A DNA stretch of 17,152 nucleotides from Candidatus Bathyarchaeota archaeon (GCA_026014905.1 JAOZHK010000179.1:1-17152), one strand, 5' to 3'; counted from the stretch's first letter, positions 6,220 to 13,401 are shown. Notes: generated by a model from the sequence alone, not told the origin. Made by a program: numbers and translations.

Positions 6220-6843
6220 TTAGCTAGCTTGATACCACTTTTCTAGTAATTGATGCTTTTTCATGTATCGGAGACCATACAGGGCCACTAGACCAAACCC
6301 AACACTGAAAACCCATTGAAGAACACGTGCTCGGGTAACCGCAACCATGCCAAAAACGGGGGTGTTCACAAATCCATAGGATTGCAGGAACCACGACGGC
6401 ATCGGACCATCAAAGAACGGGCGGAGATACGATATCCAATGATGCGTCGGCAAATCCAACAGAAAATGAGACAAGATCCCAATGACCGTGGAGTACGTAG
6501 CGCGGACCAGCCACCGAGGCGTGAAGCGTTTCGATTTGAGCACCGCAAACGCGTCCACCCCGCAATAGCAAAGGAGCCGAACGAACACAGTTCTTTGGTT
6601 GCTATTTGCGGCTCCGGCGATGCGGGGGGCAAAGATTTTATCAAAGAGAATGACAAACACCAGTGCCAGAGGAAGCAGAATCACGAGGCTTTCAAGGGCA
6701 TGAAAGATGCGGTATCCTGGTAACAGTAAGTCGAGGTCCGGTATCATGGAGCCGATGCAGAGTGCGGTACCGTCAAACATCTGAGGATAGCGGATTTTGA
6801 GGGGGAATACCACGCTTTGATGCGAAAAGACGGTTGAAGGCAA
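6220..6843 (-). CDS. DUF4184-like integral membrane protein
   Basis: 207 residues. It starts PSTVFSHQSVVFPLK and continues IGSMIPDLDLLLPG, the N-terminal signature I associate with DUF4184 (metal-binding-like His and Asp around the first membrane segment; related to metal-dependent membrane hydrolases). Four or so hydrophobic segments: about 50-70, 110-128 (STVIGILSHFLLDLPTHHW with conserved His/Asp), 150-165 and 172-192. TTG at 6843 is the start, because the family normally begins with this motif and GAGGA lies about 8 bases upstream. The final codons GCT AGC TAA are themselves part of an ATTAGCTAGCTT tract. Function unknown; the His/Asp pairs suggest a membrane-embedded hydrolase (inference). 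Confidence 0.8.
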   Translation of the reverse strand: MPSTVFSHQSVVFPLKIRYPQMFDGTALCIGSMIPDLDLLLPGYRIFHALESLVILLPLALVFVILFDKIFAPRIAGAANSNQRTVFVRLLCYCGVDAFAVLKSKRFTPRWLVRATYSTVIGILSHFLLDLPTHHWISYLRPFFDGPMPSWFLQSYGFVNTPVFGMVAVTRARVLQWVFSVGFGLVALYGLRYMKKHQLLEKWYQAS

Positions 6844-6865
6844 GGTCTAAGTCCTCATTCAGAAT

Positions 6866-6875
6866 TGCTAGCTAT
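6866..6875. repeat. TAGC-type tract
   Basis: TTGCTAGCTA lies about 23 bp upstream of the DUF4184 start, in the 225-bp gap to the next pseudogene. Confidence 0.5.
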
Positions 6876-6979
6876 ATACTGTGGTTTTAAGGATTTAAAA
6901 CTTCAAAAGAAATGGGTGAAACGTGTTATTCACTTAGATTGCTGTTATGCTTCACTTGGAACGTGTTCGGATCCGTTAT

Positions 6980-6996
6980 CACGCGCGCGCGCGCGC
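6980..6996. repeat. Longest (CG)n tract in the window
   Basis: CACGCGCGCGCGCGCGC: 17 bases of strict purine/pyrimidine alternation, 15 of them pure CG. It is flanked by TAGC-type tracts at 6866 and 7064. The sequence around it (6876-7060) is open in one plus frame but shows no coding character. Confidence 0.7.
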
Positions 6997-7063
6997 TCTG
7001 AGAATGTTTCCGGTCCGTTTGAATTGAGAACTGATGTTGGAAATATACTTCACATCCCAGCTG

Positions 7064-7071
7064 GCTAGCTA
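7064..7071. repeat. TAGC-type tract at pseudogene 3' end
   Basis: GCTAGCTA supplies, on the minus strand, the final TAG of the helix-hairpin-helix pseudogene (stop at 7069-7071). Confidence 0.5.
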
Positions 7072-7577
7072 CCAATTGATAAGTAATTGTTTCATATGAT
7101 TTACAAATTCTTCTCTTTCTCTAATTCTATTTTGAATGATAGATTTACTGGCTTCACCCATCAGTAAGTTTTGAAAGGCATAATAATTGCTAGCAATTTG
7201 ACTGCCCAACACCCATGCACCCTGATAAATGCAATAGGTGATACATTAGCATGTTGACACAGTTCAATTATCAATTTTTGTTTTTCATGCAAGCGTGGGG
7301 GAACTTTCTAAAGGATAATGTCTAAGATCTGGTCTATCCACGTATCAATTGGTTGGAGAAAAAACGCATCCCGAATATCGCTTTCATCAATTTTTCCCAA
7401 GTACACAATATCCCGCATATATAATGATGCGATCTTTGGTCCAATTTCTCGTATGCTATTCAGTAGATTGTAGGCTTTTCTTGTCTGATGTTCTATAAGC
7501 AAGTTTTTAATCTCAATAGCAAGATTGGTAATCTTATTTCGTGCAAGGACATGTATAATCCCTGAGCTGTGATTCAT
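7069..7577 (-). pseudogene. Broken helix-hairpin-helix (DNA-glycosylase-like) gene
   Basis: From ATG 7577 the frame reads 89 residues, including LNSIREIGPKIASLYMRDIVYLG (a helix-hairpin-helix GPK-type turn) and FFLQPIDTWIDQIL. It then meets TAG at 7308-7310. Translation of the same frame past the stop is still protein-like (RLHEKQKLIIELCQHANVSPIAF), after which a one-base loss near 7226 is needed to continue as QGAWVLGSQIASNYYAFQNLL...MKQLLINW, ending at TAG 7069-7071. The restored product is about 169 residues, and the QPIDTW and NQGAW phrases fit the C-terminal half of HhH-GPD-like proteins. The N-terminus is probably also missing, since ATG directly abuts GCGCGCGCG (7579-7587). Two separate lesions argue against a single sequencing error. 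Exact family uncertain. Confidence 0.65.
7185..7198. repeat. 14-bp palindrome AATTGCTAGCAATT
   Basis: Perfect palindrome centred on GCTAGC, inside the 3' half of the pseudogene where it reads Q-I-A-S-N in the restored frame. It may be chance coding sequence or a member of the TAGC set. Confidence 0.4.
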
Positions 7578-7978
7578 AGCGCGCGCGTTGGACCCTGTGT
7601 TCTTTAGTTACTAAGAGAAAAATAAAAAGCGGTTTTGGGTTCTTTTTAATACATAGATATTAGCGCGCGCTCACTATCGCGGGATTCTATTCATATATTC
7701 TCGATAGGCGGCACCATAATGTCCAAGTCCATGGACTTCATTCTTTACGAAATATGGACGCTAGTTAGCTATTTCGTCCTACGTGTCTTCACTGTCGCGA
7801 ATCAAATGTGCGCGCTAAAGTTATATATTGTAGAAGCCAACATTTAGCTAGCTAGCTTAATGGCGACAGTGGCGAAAACAATACACTAAGCTATTAATAT
7901 TTCAAAGATAAACCGAGATATTTCATATATAGTAACTCTGGTATATTTTACTAGCTAGTTAATGGGAAGCGATGCAAC
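7578..7978. other. 400-bp gap with alternating CG and TAGC tracts
   Basis: In order: GCGCGCGCG (7579-7587), palindrome AGCGCGCGCT (7662-7671), a 28-codon gene remnant (7674-7760), GCTAGTTAGCTA (7760-7771), GCGCGC (7810-7815), TAGCTAGCTAGC (7845-7856) and palindrome ACTAGCTAGT (7950-7959). Between these the DNA is A/T-rich. A TATA-like CATATATAG (around 7924-7932) could drive the SDR gene. No RNA gene was recognised. Confidence 0.5.
7674..7760 (-). pseudogene. C-terminal remnant, possibly of an isoprenylcysteine/phospholipid methyltransferase
   Basis: 28 codons without a start: RPYFVKNEVHGL then GHYGAAYREYMNRIPR, then TAG. The ending resembles the YGEEYREYMRRVPR terminus typical of isoprenylcysteine carboxyl methyltransferase/PEMT-like membrane methyltransferases. 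Upstream the frame is closed by TAG inside GCTAGTTAGCTA, and CG tract 7662-7671 follows the stop by a few bases, so the fragment lies exactly between two tracts. The match is short and from memory. Confidence 0.35.
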
Positions 7979-8782
7979 ATGACAGTACTTAGAAAAGGTC
8001 GTTTACAAGATAAAATCGCCATTATTACTGGAGCCTCGCGAGGAATTGGACGAGCGACAGCCCTGGCCTTTGGGCGTGAAGGTGCGAACGTCGTCGTGAA
8101 TTATAATCGATCGAAGACGAAAGCTGAGGACGTCGTCAATGAGATCCGGCAATATGGTGGATCTGCATTCTCGTTTCAAGCAGATGTTGGTAGACGTGAA
8201 GCTGTTATGGAAATGGTGCGTAAGACTATAGATGAATATGGGGGGATTGATGTCTTGATAAATAATGCAGGGTTAGGACTTAGTGGTGGTCCACTGTTAG
8301 AAGCTAATATGGATGCCTTCGATGCCATGCTCACCACAAATGTGAAAGGCATCATTTACTGCACCCAAGCTGTTTTACCCCATATGATGAAACGCCGCTA
8401 TGGAAAAATTGTGAACATCTCATCTATTGCAGGGTTGGGAACATCTGTTCGTCCAAGCAATTTATTCTATGCTGGAACAAAGGGTGCAGTGAATGTAATG
8501 ACGAAACAGTTAGCTCTTGAGTTGGGCCCTCATGGAATCTACGTCAATGCAATCGCTCCAGGTCTAATTAAAACAGATATGCCACAAAGTAATCGAAGCC
8601 CTGAAGATTGGGAAAAGCGCGTTCAAAGCAATATTGAGACCACAATGCTCCAGCGCTTAGGACTCCCAGACGATATTGCGTATGTAGCGGTATTTCTCGC
8701 ATCTGATGAATCGAATTACATAACCGCGCAGGTGATTTCCGTAGATGGGGGTCGGATGAATTTTATGACCCACTCACTCTAA
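7979..8782 (+). CDS. Short-chain dehydrogenase/reductase (FabG-like)
   Basis: 267 residues, classical SDR length. Nucleotide motif TGASRGIG (17-24), NNAG (95-98), Asn121, catalytic Ser149, Tyr164 and Lys168 (YAGTK), PG at 194-195 and the C-terminal ISVDGG motif. Asn-Arg-Ser after the second strand (NYNRS, 41-45) suggests NADP(H). It reduces a carbonyl or oxidises an alcohol in the cytosol. Closest textbook relatives are 3-oxoacyl-ACP reductase and glucose 1-dehydrogenase, but archaea of this type lack a standard fatty acid synthase, so the substrate is open. ATG 7979 is the only sensible start, without a strong Shine-Dalgarno. A possible TATA-like element lies about 50 bp upstream, next to an ACTAGCTAGT palindrome. 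Convergent with the following membrane-protein gene. Confidence 0.92.
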   Translation: MTVLRKGRLQDKIAIITGASRGIGRATALAFGREGANVVVNYNRSKTKAEDVVNEIRQYGGSAFSFQADVGRREAVMEMVRKTIDEYGGIDVLINNAGLGLSGGPLLEANMDAFDAMLTTNVKGIIYCTQAVLPHMMKRRYGKIVNISSIAGLGTSVRPSNLFYAGTKGAVNVMTKQLALELGPHGIYVNAIAPGLIKTDMPQSNRSPEDWEKRVQSNIETTMLQRLGLPDDIAYVAVFLASDESNYITAQVISVDGGRMNFMTHSL

Positions 8783-8824
8783 TTGGCTATGTTTAACCAT
8801 TTCCTTCCTGCACTCGGATTCTTC

Positions 8825-8843
8825 CGTATACGCGCGTGCGTAC
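8825..8843. repeat. Alternating purine-pyrimidine tract between convergent genes
   Basis: 19 bases of strict alternation (CGTATACGCGCGTGCGTAC) midway between the convergent SDR and TspO-like genes. Same class as the other CG tracts. Confidence 0.6.
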
Positions 8844-8878
8844 TCGCAAATATCTACGCCTGTAACTCCGTTGAAAAG

Positions 8879-9646
8879 TTATTTTTCCTGCCTTAGTGAT
8901 CGCACTGCTTGGACTATGAGTGCGATGACGATCAAGCCAATGCCACTGCCCGTGGTTAATACGATGTTTTGTACATCAGATTGTTTGACTAGGATTCCGA
9001 GTAGTGCCCATATCAGTACAAGACTAAAGCCAATATCTCTCTTCCGCACGATCATAATGAGGGTTACTGCAATTGCCACGCCAATCATTAATATGGTCCA
9101 TGACAATTCACTTAGACCCCATCCATTCCCATTAAGGGACACCAACGTTACTGCTACATTACCAATTGATGCAACAGTAATCCAGCCTAGGTAGACACTG
9201 AAAGGTAAGAATACTGCCAAATTTTCGCGCAGAGACATCTGCGCCCCAATGCTATCTAAACGGCGATAGATGACAATTAACGAGGCTAGAAGCAGGAACA
9301 TAAGAATGGTGGAAAACAGGATATAATTATTGACCCAGAGCACGATCCAGATAATGTTCGCGACGCTACAGAGAATATAGTACAAACCAATTTTTTCACG
9401 AAAAGGAGCGTCTTGTTGCTTCGGTAAGACTTGATGGATTGAGAACACGAGTAATAGTGCATAGATGATGCCCCAAATAGCAAATACATATCCTGCTGGA
9501 GTAAAAAACGTAGGATAGGCGTCTGAGATTTCTCCTACAGTGTTTGCTCCAAGGATAGATGTATTGCTGAGGCTATTAATGATAATAGTGAGGACTGTTG
9601 CGATAACATTAGACAGCGAGATAATTCGTTTTAATGATACTGCCAT
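8879..9646 (-). CDS. TspO/MBR-like (tryptophan-rich sensory) membrane protein
   Basis: 255 residues with about seven to eight hydrophobic segments (approx. 7-27, 51-72, 88-105, 108-127, 143-165, 181-200, 207-220, 235-248). The phrase FFTPAGYVFAIWGIIYALLL (47-66), the paired Trp residues in segment 3 (IIWIVLWVNN) and GWITVASIGNVAV recall the longer 'tryptophan-rich sensory protein' relatives of TspO, which are usually about 250 residues and of unknown ligand. The classical TspO binds porphyrins and is about 160 residues, so the same function should not be assumed. ATG at 9646; no Shine-Dalgarno seen. It lies divergent to the QueG-like gene across a 180-bp gap. Confidence 0.75.
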   Translation of the reverse strand: MAVSLKRIISLSNVIATVLTIIINSLSNTSILGANTVGEISDAYPTFFTPAGYVFAIWGIIYALLLVFSIHQVLPKQQDAPFREKIGLYYILCSVANIIWIVLWVNNYILFSTILMFLLLASLIVIYRRLDSIGAQMSLRENLAVFLPFSVYLGWITVASIGNVAVTLVSLNGNGWGLSELSWTILMIGVAIAVTLIMIVRKRDIGFSLVLIWALLGILVKQSDVQNIVLTTGSGIGLIVIALIVQAVRSLRQEK

Positions 9647-9750
9647 ATTACTGTGAAAATATGATCCCTTAATTATTCTTTGTGTCGTCTATACATTTAC
9701 AAGGTTTCAAGCTCATTAATGAGTGGGCGCTGTGTATTGAAGGGTGAACG

Positions 9751-9760
9751 ATTATATACT
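9751..9760 (+). promoter_or_regulatory. Putative TATA box of the QueG-like gene
   Basis: ATTATATACT lies about 70 bp before the ATG at 9828, which would place the transcript start near 9780, just at the TAGCTAGCTAGCT tract. A/T context only; no BRE was verified. Confidence 0.3.
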
Positions 9761-9782
9761 CATCGACTCTTTGTGTATTGAG

Positions 9783-9795
9783 TAGCTAGCTAGCT
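9783..9795. repeat. TAGC tract (TAGCTAGCTAGCT)
   Basis: Three full TAGC units, 33 bp upstream of the QueG-like start. Contains TAG in all three frames on both strands. Last intergenic member before a 5.9-kb stretch that has only one copy, within a coding end at 11.1 kb. Confidence 0.6.
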
Positions 9796-9827
9796 TTAAG
9801 TAGTGAGTGTGAATATTATTGAAATCA

Positions 9828-10532
9828 ATGCAAGACGATCTAGCACAATATGCAATCGAGTTGGGCGCAGATCTTTTTGGAGTGGCCGATCTCACATTAG
9901 CTCGGGATTTTGTTCTGGCTCAAGGGGGCGAACATATTGCAGCATATCCTCGAGCCATATCTTTCGCCATTCGTCTCGTTGATGGTATCGTCAATGAATT
10001 ATACCGACATGAAGATCCTGTAGCAATTCACACATATCGTGGATTGTATAATACCGTGAATCGTAACTTGGACCGAATTTCGCTTATGATTGCTAAACGC
10101 ATCCAAGAAGCGGGGTTTCAGGCATACCCCGTTTTCAATATTACGATTAATCCCCTCAAGTTGATGGGCTCGATTTCGCATAAACTTGCAGCCCACTTAG
10201 CAGGATTGGGTTGGATCGGGAAAAGCTGCCTCTTAATTACCCCCGAGCATGGGCCTCGGATACGTTGGGGAACGGTTCTAACAAATGCACCGTTAACCCC
10301 CACCGCCTCGAATCTCACACCTCGCCAGTGTGGAGACTGTCAGGAGTGTGTGGACATCTGTCCGCCTGGAGCGTTTACGGGAGTCCCCTTTAACCCTTCT
10401 GAACCTCGTGATGTACGTTTCCGAGCCCATTCATGCAAACAATATACCGATGGACGAGAAGAGAGCCTTGGCGTAGGAATCTGCGGACTCTGTGTCTATG
10501 TCTGCCCGTATGGTCGAAAACAATCTACTTAA
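9828..10532 (+). CDS. QueG-like double [4Fe-4S] cluster protein
   Basis: 234 residues. The C-terminal third carries two four-cysteine clusters as in epoxyqueuosine reductase and reductive-dehalogenase-like proteins: C168-x2-C171-x2-C174-x3-C178 (CGDCQECVDICP) and C203...C219-x2-C222-x3-C226 (CGLCVYVCP). The N-terminal part resembles the QueG catalytic domain (LGADLFGVADL near the start, LAAHLAGLGWIGKSCLLITPEHGPRIRWGTVLT before the clusters). QueG reduces epoxyqueuosine in tRNA using a cobalamin; this protein is shorter (QueG is about 350-390, with a C-terminal extension), and archaea normally carry archaeosine instead. A different cobalamin- or cluster-dependent reduction is therefore likely. 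A TTG at 9819 would add three residues; ATG is preferred, without a Shine-Dalgarno. Confidence 0.85.
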   Translation: MQDDLAQYAIELGADLFGVADLTLARDFVLAQGGEHIAAYPRAISFAIRLVDGIVNELYRHEDPVAIHTYRGLYNTVNRNLDRISLMIAKRIQEAGFQAYPVFNITINPLKLMGSISHKLAAHLAGLGWIGKSCLLITPEHGPRIRWGTVLTNAPLTPTASNLTPRQCGDCQECVDICPPGAFTGVPFNPSEPRDVRFRAHSCKQYTDGREESLGVGICGLCVYVCPYGRKQST

Positions 10533-10567
10533 CTCCTTTGGGCTTCTCTTAACCACTCCGATCAACT

Positions 10568-11077
10568 TCATAATTTCTTGAGAATTGGCAATAATTCTTT
10601 GTATGACGAAATGATATAATTGGGTATATCTTCTTTGATGAGGTAGGGCTCGGGATACCGATCATTCCATTGTAATAAAATGGTGATCATTCCGACACGA
10701 TTTCCTCCTCGAATGTCAGCTGACACCCGGTTTCCAATCATTACGGTTTCTGAGGCGTCAACCCCCAATTGTTCAAAGGCAAGGCGAAAAATACGTTCAT
10801 CCGGTTTCTCAAATCCGACCACACTGGAGACTATGATGACATTGAAAAAGTCGAAAATTCCTGCAAGTTGAAGAATCTCATGGATGCGAGATTCTAGAGT
10901 CGTAGGATGCACATTGGTGATAATCCCTAATTTATAGTCATTCATCAATTGGGTGAGAGTTTCAAGTACATAGGGGATCTTGATGTAGGTCCGCCCCAGT
11001 TTTTGCTCTTCTTGGATTAACGTATCGCCGAGATCAAATATGATCGCTTCAATCACGTATGCATCAACTCCACTCAA
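10568..11077 (-). CDS. HAD-superfamily protein with altered catalytic motifs
   Basis: 169 residues of HAD fold with a small cap. Motif I is FDLGDT (nucleophile Asp15, but the usual second Asp at +2 is Gly17), motif II Thr54 in ITNVHP, motif III Lys91 in GFEKPDERIF, and motif IV GNRVSADIRGG, where only Asp121 of the expected acidic pair remains (Asn116 replaces Asp). Typical of HADs that are not ordinary phosphatases; dehalogenase-like or non-catalytic roles are possible. TTG at 11077 is taken as start because GAGG stands 6 bases upstream; GTG at 11056 (MIEAIIFDLG) is an alternative. Last gene of the minus-strand run, 46 bp after the ECF-type gene. Confidence 0.85.
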   Translation of the reverse strand: MSGVDAYVIEAIIFDLGDTLIQEEQKLGRTYIKIPYVLETLTQLMNDYKLGIITNVHPTTLESRIHEILQLAGIFDFFNVIIVSSVVGFEKPDERIFRLAFEQLGVDASETVMIGNRVSADIRGGNRVGMITILLQWNDRYPEPYLIKEDIPNYIISSYKELLPILKKL

Positions 11078-11123
11078 TTATGTCCTCGCATAATAGGGCT
11101 CTGATAGCTTTCATGTGTATGGT

Positions 11124-11903
11124 TTAACCATCCGCTAGCTTGTGCATTAAGATCGAGGGCTCACCGTATATCCATTCGGTGTTCTGGAGTGCTCGAACAA
11201 TGGGTACTGCAATAATGGTCGCAAACGTCGCTTGAAGAATTCGTATCGCAGGATAGATAAATGGACTAACCGTGAATAGAAAACGTACAGTTTCAATCTC
11301 TAATCCAAAAATCGATTCATAGACGACGGGGACTGCAAAGATATTGGCTCCCCACATATTATCCGCCTGATTTCCGAAAAATGCTAAGATGAAAAATAAT
11401 ATCGATTGAAAAGAGGGTTCGGCCAGTTTCCGGGAAAACCGTATCGCAGGAAGAAGGAGTAATAGGGCAATGAGTTTATCCCAAAGAACCGCGAGTGGCA
11501 CTTGATACTGCTCGCTGAGAGGTTGAGATGGTGGAAGCAACAAAAAAACGGCGATCAGACCGCCATATACTGCAAATGCCCATTTCCATCGTCGATAAAA
11601 CATAAGGCCAACTACGAACGCGTTTATTGGAGGTGATAAGAGAAAGGGAACGCTGAACGCACTCATACTTCCTGGAGGTAATATCCAAGCTAACACTGCC
11701 CCAAAAAAGGCTGCCGCTGCTCCTAAATAGGGTCCCAGAATAAACCCAAATACCGTGGCAATCAATGCTTCAAGTTGTATCTGTAAATCGGGAAGACCGA
11801 TGGACGGAATAAAGGGGGAAATCAATGACAAGACATAGTATAATGCAGCAAAAATCGACATTAACGCCATCTGATAACTCGTAACTTTTAATCGAGGAAT
11901 CAT
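11124..11903 (-). CDS. ECF-type transporter S component, substrate unknown
   Basis: 259 residues, highly hydrophobic, about six to seven membrane segments. The N-terminal architecture MALMSIFAALYYVLSLI, then a conserved amphipathic loop (GLPDLQIQLEALIATVFGFILGPYLGAAAAFFG) and the PPGSMSAFSVPFLLSPPINAFVVGLM segment fit the S (substrate-binding) subunits of energy-coupling factor importers, which bring in vitamins or metals with a shared A/T module. No EcfA or EcfT gene is nearby, so it would use a module encoded elsewhere or act alone. The predicted protein is longer than most S components (about 180-200), with an extra C-terminal pair of segments. Downstream of the aminotransferase by 89 bp on the same strand. 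Confidence 0.7.
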   Translation of the reverse strand: MIPRLKVTSYQMALMSIFAALYYVLSLISPFIPSIGLPDLQIQLEALIATVFGFILGPYLGAAAAFFGAVLAWILPPGSMSAFSVPFLLSPPINAFVVGLMFYRRWKWAFAVYGGLIAVFLLLPPSQPLSEQYQVPLAVLWDKLIALLLLLPAIRFSRKLAEPSFQSILFFILAFFGNQADNMWGANIFAVPVVYESIFGLEIETVRFLFTVSPFIYPAIRILQATFATIIAVPIVRALQNTEWIYGEPSILMHKLADG

Positions 11904-11992
11904 CTTATGTCATTGAGTATCCTCTGTCGTGTATAAAAATTCTATTATCTCGCTAGAGCTCTCCGCACATGTACACATTTCTCTAGGTTTTG

Positions 11993-13336
11993 CTAGAGAC
12001 TCCTCTCGATCTGATCCAAAGATAGATCAAGTATAGTAACAATCTCATCAATTTGTGACGATGTGACGATGAATGGCGGAGCTACCTGGATGTGATCACC
12101 CCGCTCACCATCGAGGAATGCATGGATTGGGTAAACGCTTAACCCATTCTGCAACAGAATTTCCTGGAGTCTGTAACTAAAATTCATAGAGGGATTGAAG
12201 GGCTCTTTCGTTTCCTTATTGTGAACGAATTCGATTCCTGTTAGTAATCCTTTTCCACGGATATCACCCACTGAGGGATGATCTTGCAGGGAACTCAGTT
12301 GCTTTAGCAGTTGCTTTCCTCTAACCGCGGCTTGTGCAATAAGATCGTGTTTAGTCATATATTCAAGCACAGCATATGCAATAGCGCAAGATATGGGGAT
12401 ACCTCCAAACGTGAAGCCGTGTCGAAATCCTTCTTTTGTGAATGTGGATTGAATTTCCTCAGTTGTGATGACCGCTCCTATGGGGGCGTATCCACTGGAC
12501 ATACCTTTTGCACAAATGATCATGTCTGGAGTTACATTCCAGTGTTCAATCCCAAAATTTTTCCCGGTTCGACCAAAGCCTGTTTGAACTTCATCCGCGA
12601 TGAACAATACATTATATTTATCACAGATCTCCCGGATAATCTCAAAGTATCCTTTGGGGGCAGGGACTGACCCAATTGCAGATCCTCCAATAGGCTCTGC
12701 AATAAACGCGGAAATATTCTCTGCTCCCGCTTTTTGAATCGTGCGTTCAAGTTCCCGTGCACATGCTAAATCACAGCTCGGATACTCCTTATTATACCAG
12801 CATCGGTAACAGTAAGCTGGAGGAATATGCGGAAAATCCAAGAGCAAAGACTGAAATTTATTGCGTCGATAGACAAATCCCGAAGCAGATAACGCTCCCA
12901 AGGTGTTACCGTGATACGACATCCATCGGGAAATGACCTTATGTTTTGTCGGTTCTCCGCGTTCCAGGTGATATTGACAGGCTAATTTTATTGCGGATTC
13001 GGTACCTTCGGATCCCCCGGAGACAAAAAAGACTTTATTTAGGGATTTCGGTGTCAAACTAGTGATTTTTGTAGCAAGCTTCTGGATGGGTTCTGTGAGA
13101 TACGTCATACTATGAATGTATGCTAGTTGTCCCATTTGATGAGCTGCAGCGTCAGCGATTGCTTTCACGCCGTGCCCTATGTTAACGACCATTGGTCCAC
13201 CACTGCCATCTATATATCGCTTACCTTCCGAATCGTAGAAGTAGATTCCATTACCTCGGATGACAGTGCGCCGTGGAGTTTCTCGGAAAAACACATGAGT
13301 ATCGGGCGTCTCTCTTTCATTTCCGTGTTGTTTCAT
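11993..13336 (-). CDS. Class III (fold type I) PLP aminotransferase
   Basis: 447 residues, full length. Pyridoxal phosphate site: GSEGTESAIKLA (108-119), Tyr141-His142-Gly143, Asp248 in IADEVQTGFGRTG, and Schiff-base Lys277 in ICAKGMSSGY. Family members transfer the amino group of omega-amino acids, GABA, beta-alanine, diamines or similar to pyruvate or 2-oxoglutarate. Between 176 and 192 there is a cysteine cluster (C176-x2-C179, C188, C192; AYCYRCWYNKEYPSCDLAC) seen in one subgroup of this family, whose role (metal or structural) is not settled. AGGAG stands 7 bases before the ATG. Co-directional with, and 65 bp after, the zinc dehydrogenase, so the pair may oxidise an amino alcohol or convert an aldehyde to an amine (inference). 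Exact substrate unknown. Confidence 0.92.
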   Translation of the reverse strand: MKQHGNERETPDTHVFFRETPRRTVIRGNGIYFYDSEGKRYIDGSGGPMVVNIGHGVKAIADAAAHQMGQLAYIHSMTYLTEPIQKLATKITSLTPKSLNKVFFVSGGSEGTESAIKLACQYHLERGEPTKHKVISRWMSYHGNTLGALSASGFVYRRNKFQSLLLDFPHIPPAYCYRCWYNKEYPSCDLACARELERTIQKAGAENISAFIAEPIGGSAIGSVPAPKGYFEIIREICDKYNVLFIADEVQTGFGRTGKNFGIEHWNVTPDMIICAKGMSSGYAPIGAVITTEEIQSTFTKEGFRHGFTFGGIPISCAIAYAVLEYMTKHDLIAQAAVRGKQLLKQLSSLQDHPSVGDIRGKGLLTGIEFVHNKETKEPFNPSMNFSYRLQEILLQNGLSVYPIHAFLDGERGDHIQVAPPFIVTSSQIDEIVTILDLSLDQIERSL

Positions 13337-13401
13337 TATGATCTCCTGTTGCTTTTTATCTCTTATTTGTTTTCACTAATTTGTCATTATTCAAGCGAGC
13401 T

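Noticed and set aside
6865..7068. 67-residue plus-strand frame containing the longest CG tract
   Set aside because: Starts with a TTG inside a TAGC-type tract, reads the CG run as RARAR, and has no coding character or neighbours in frame.
7308..7310. In-frame TAG in the helix-hairpin-helix gene read as pyrrolysine
   Set aside because: The gene also has a frameshift and lacks its N-terminus, so decay explains the stop; no pylS/pylT is visible here.
7725..7738. 14-bp palindrome AAGTCCATGGACTT as an operator
   Set aside because: It falls inside the methyltransferase-like remnant and has no partner elsewhere in the window; likely chance.
4860..9795. TAGC/CG tracts as a CRISPR array or transposon ends
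   Set aside because: No constant repeat-spacer spacing, no transposase, and no target-site duplications flanking segments that I could see.
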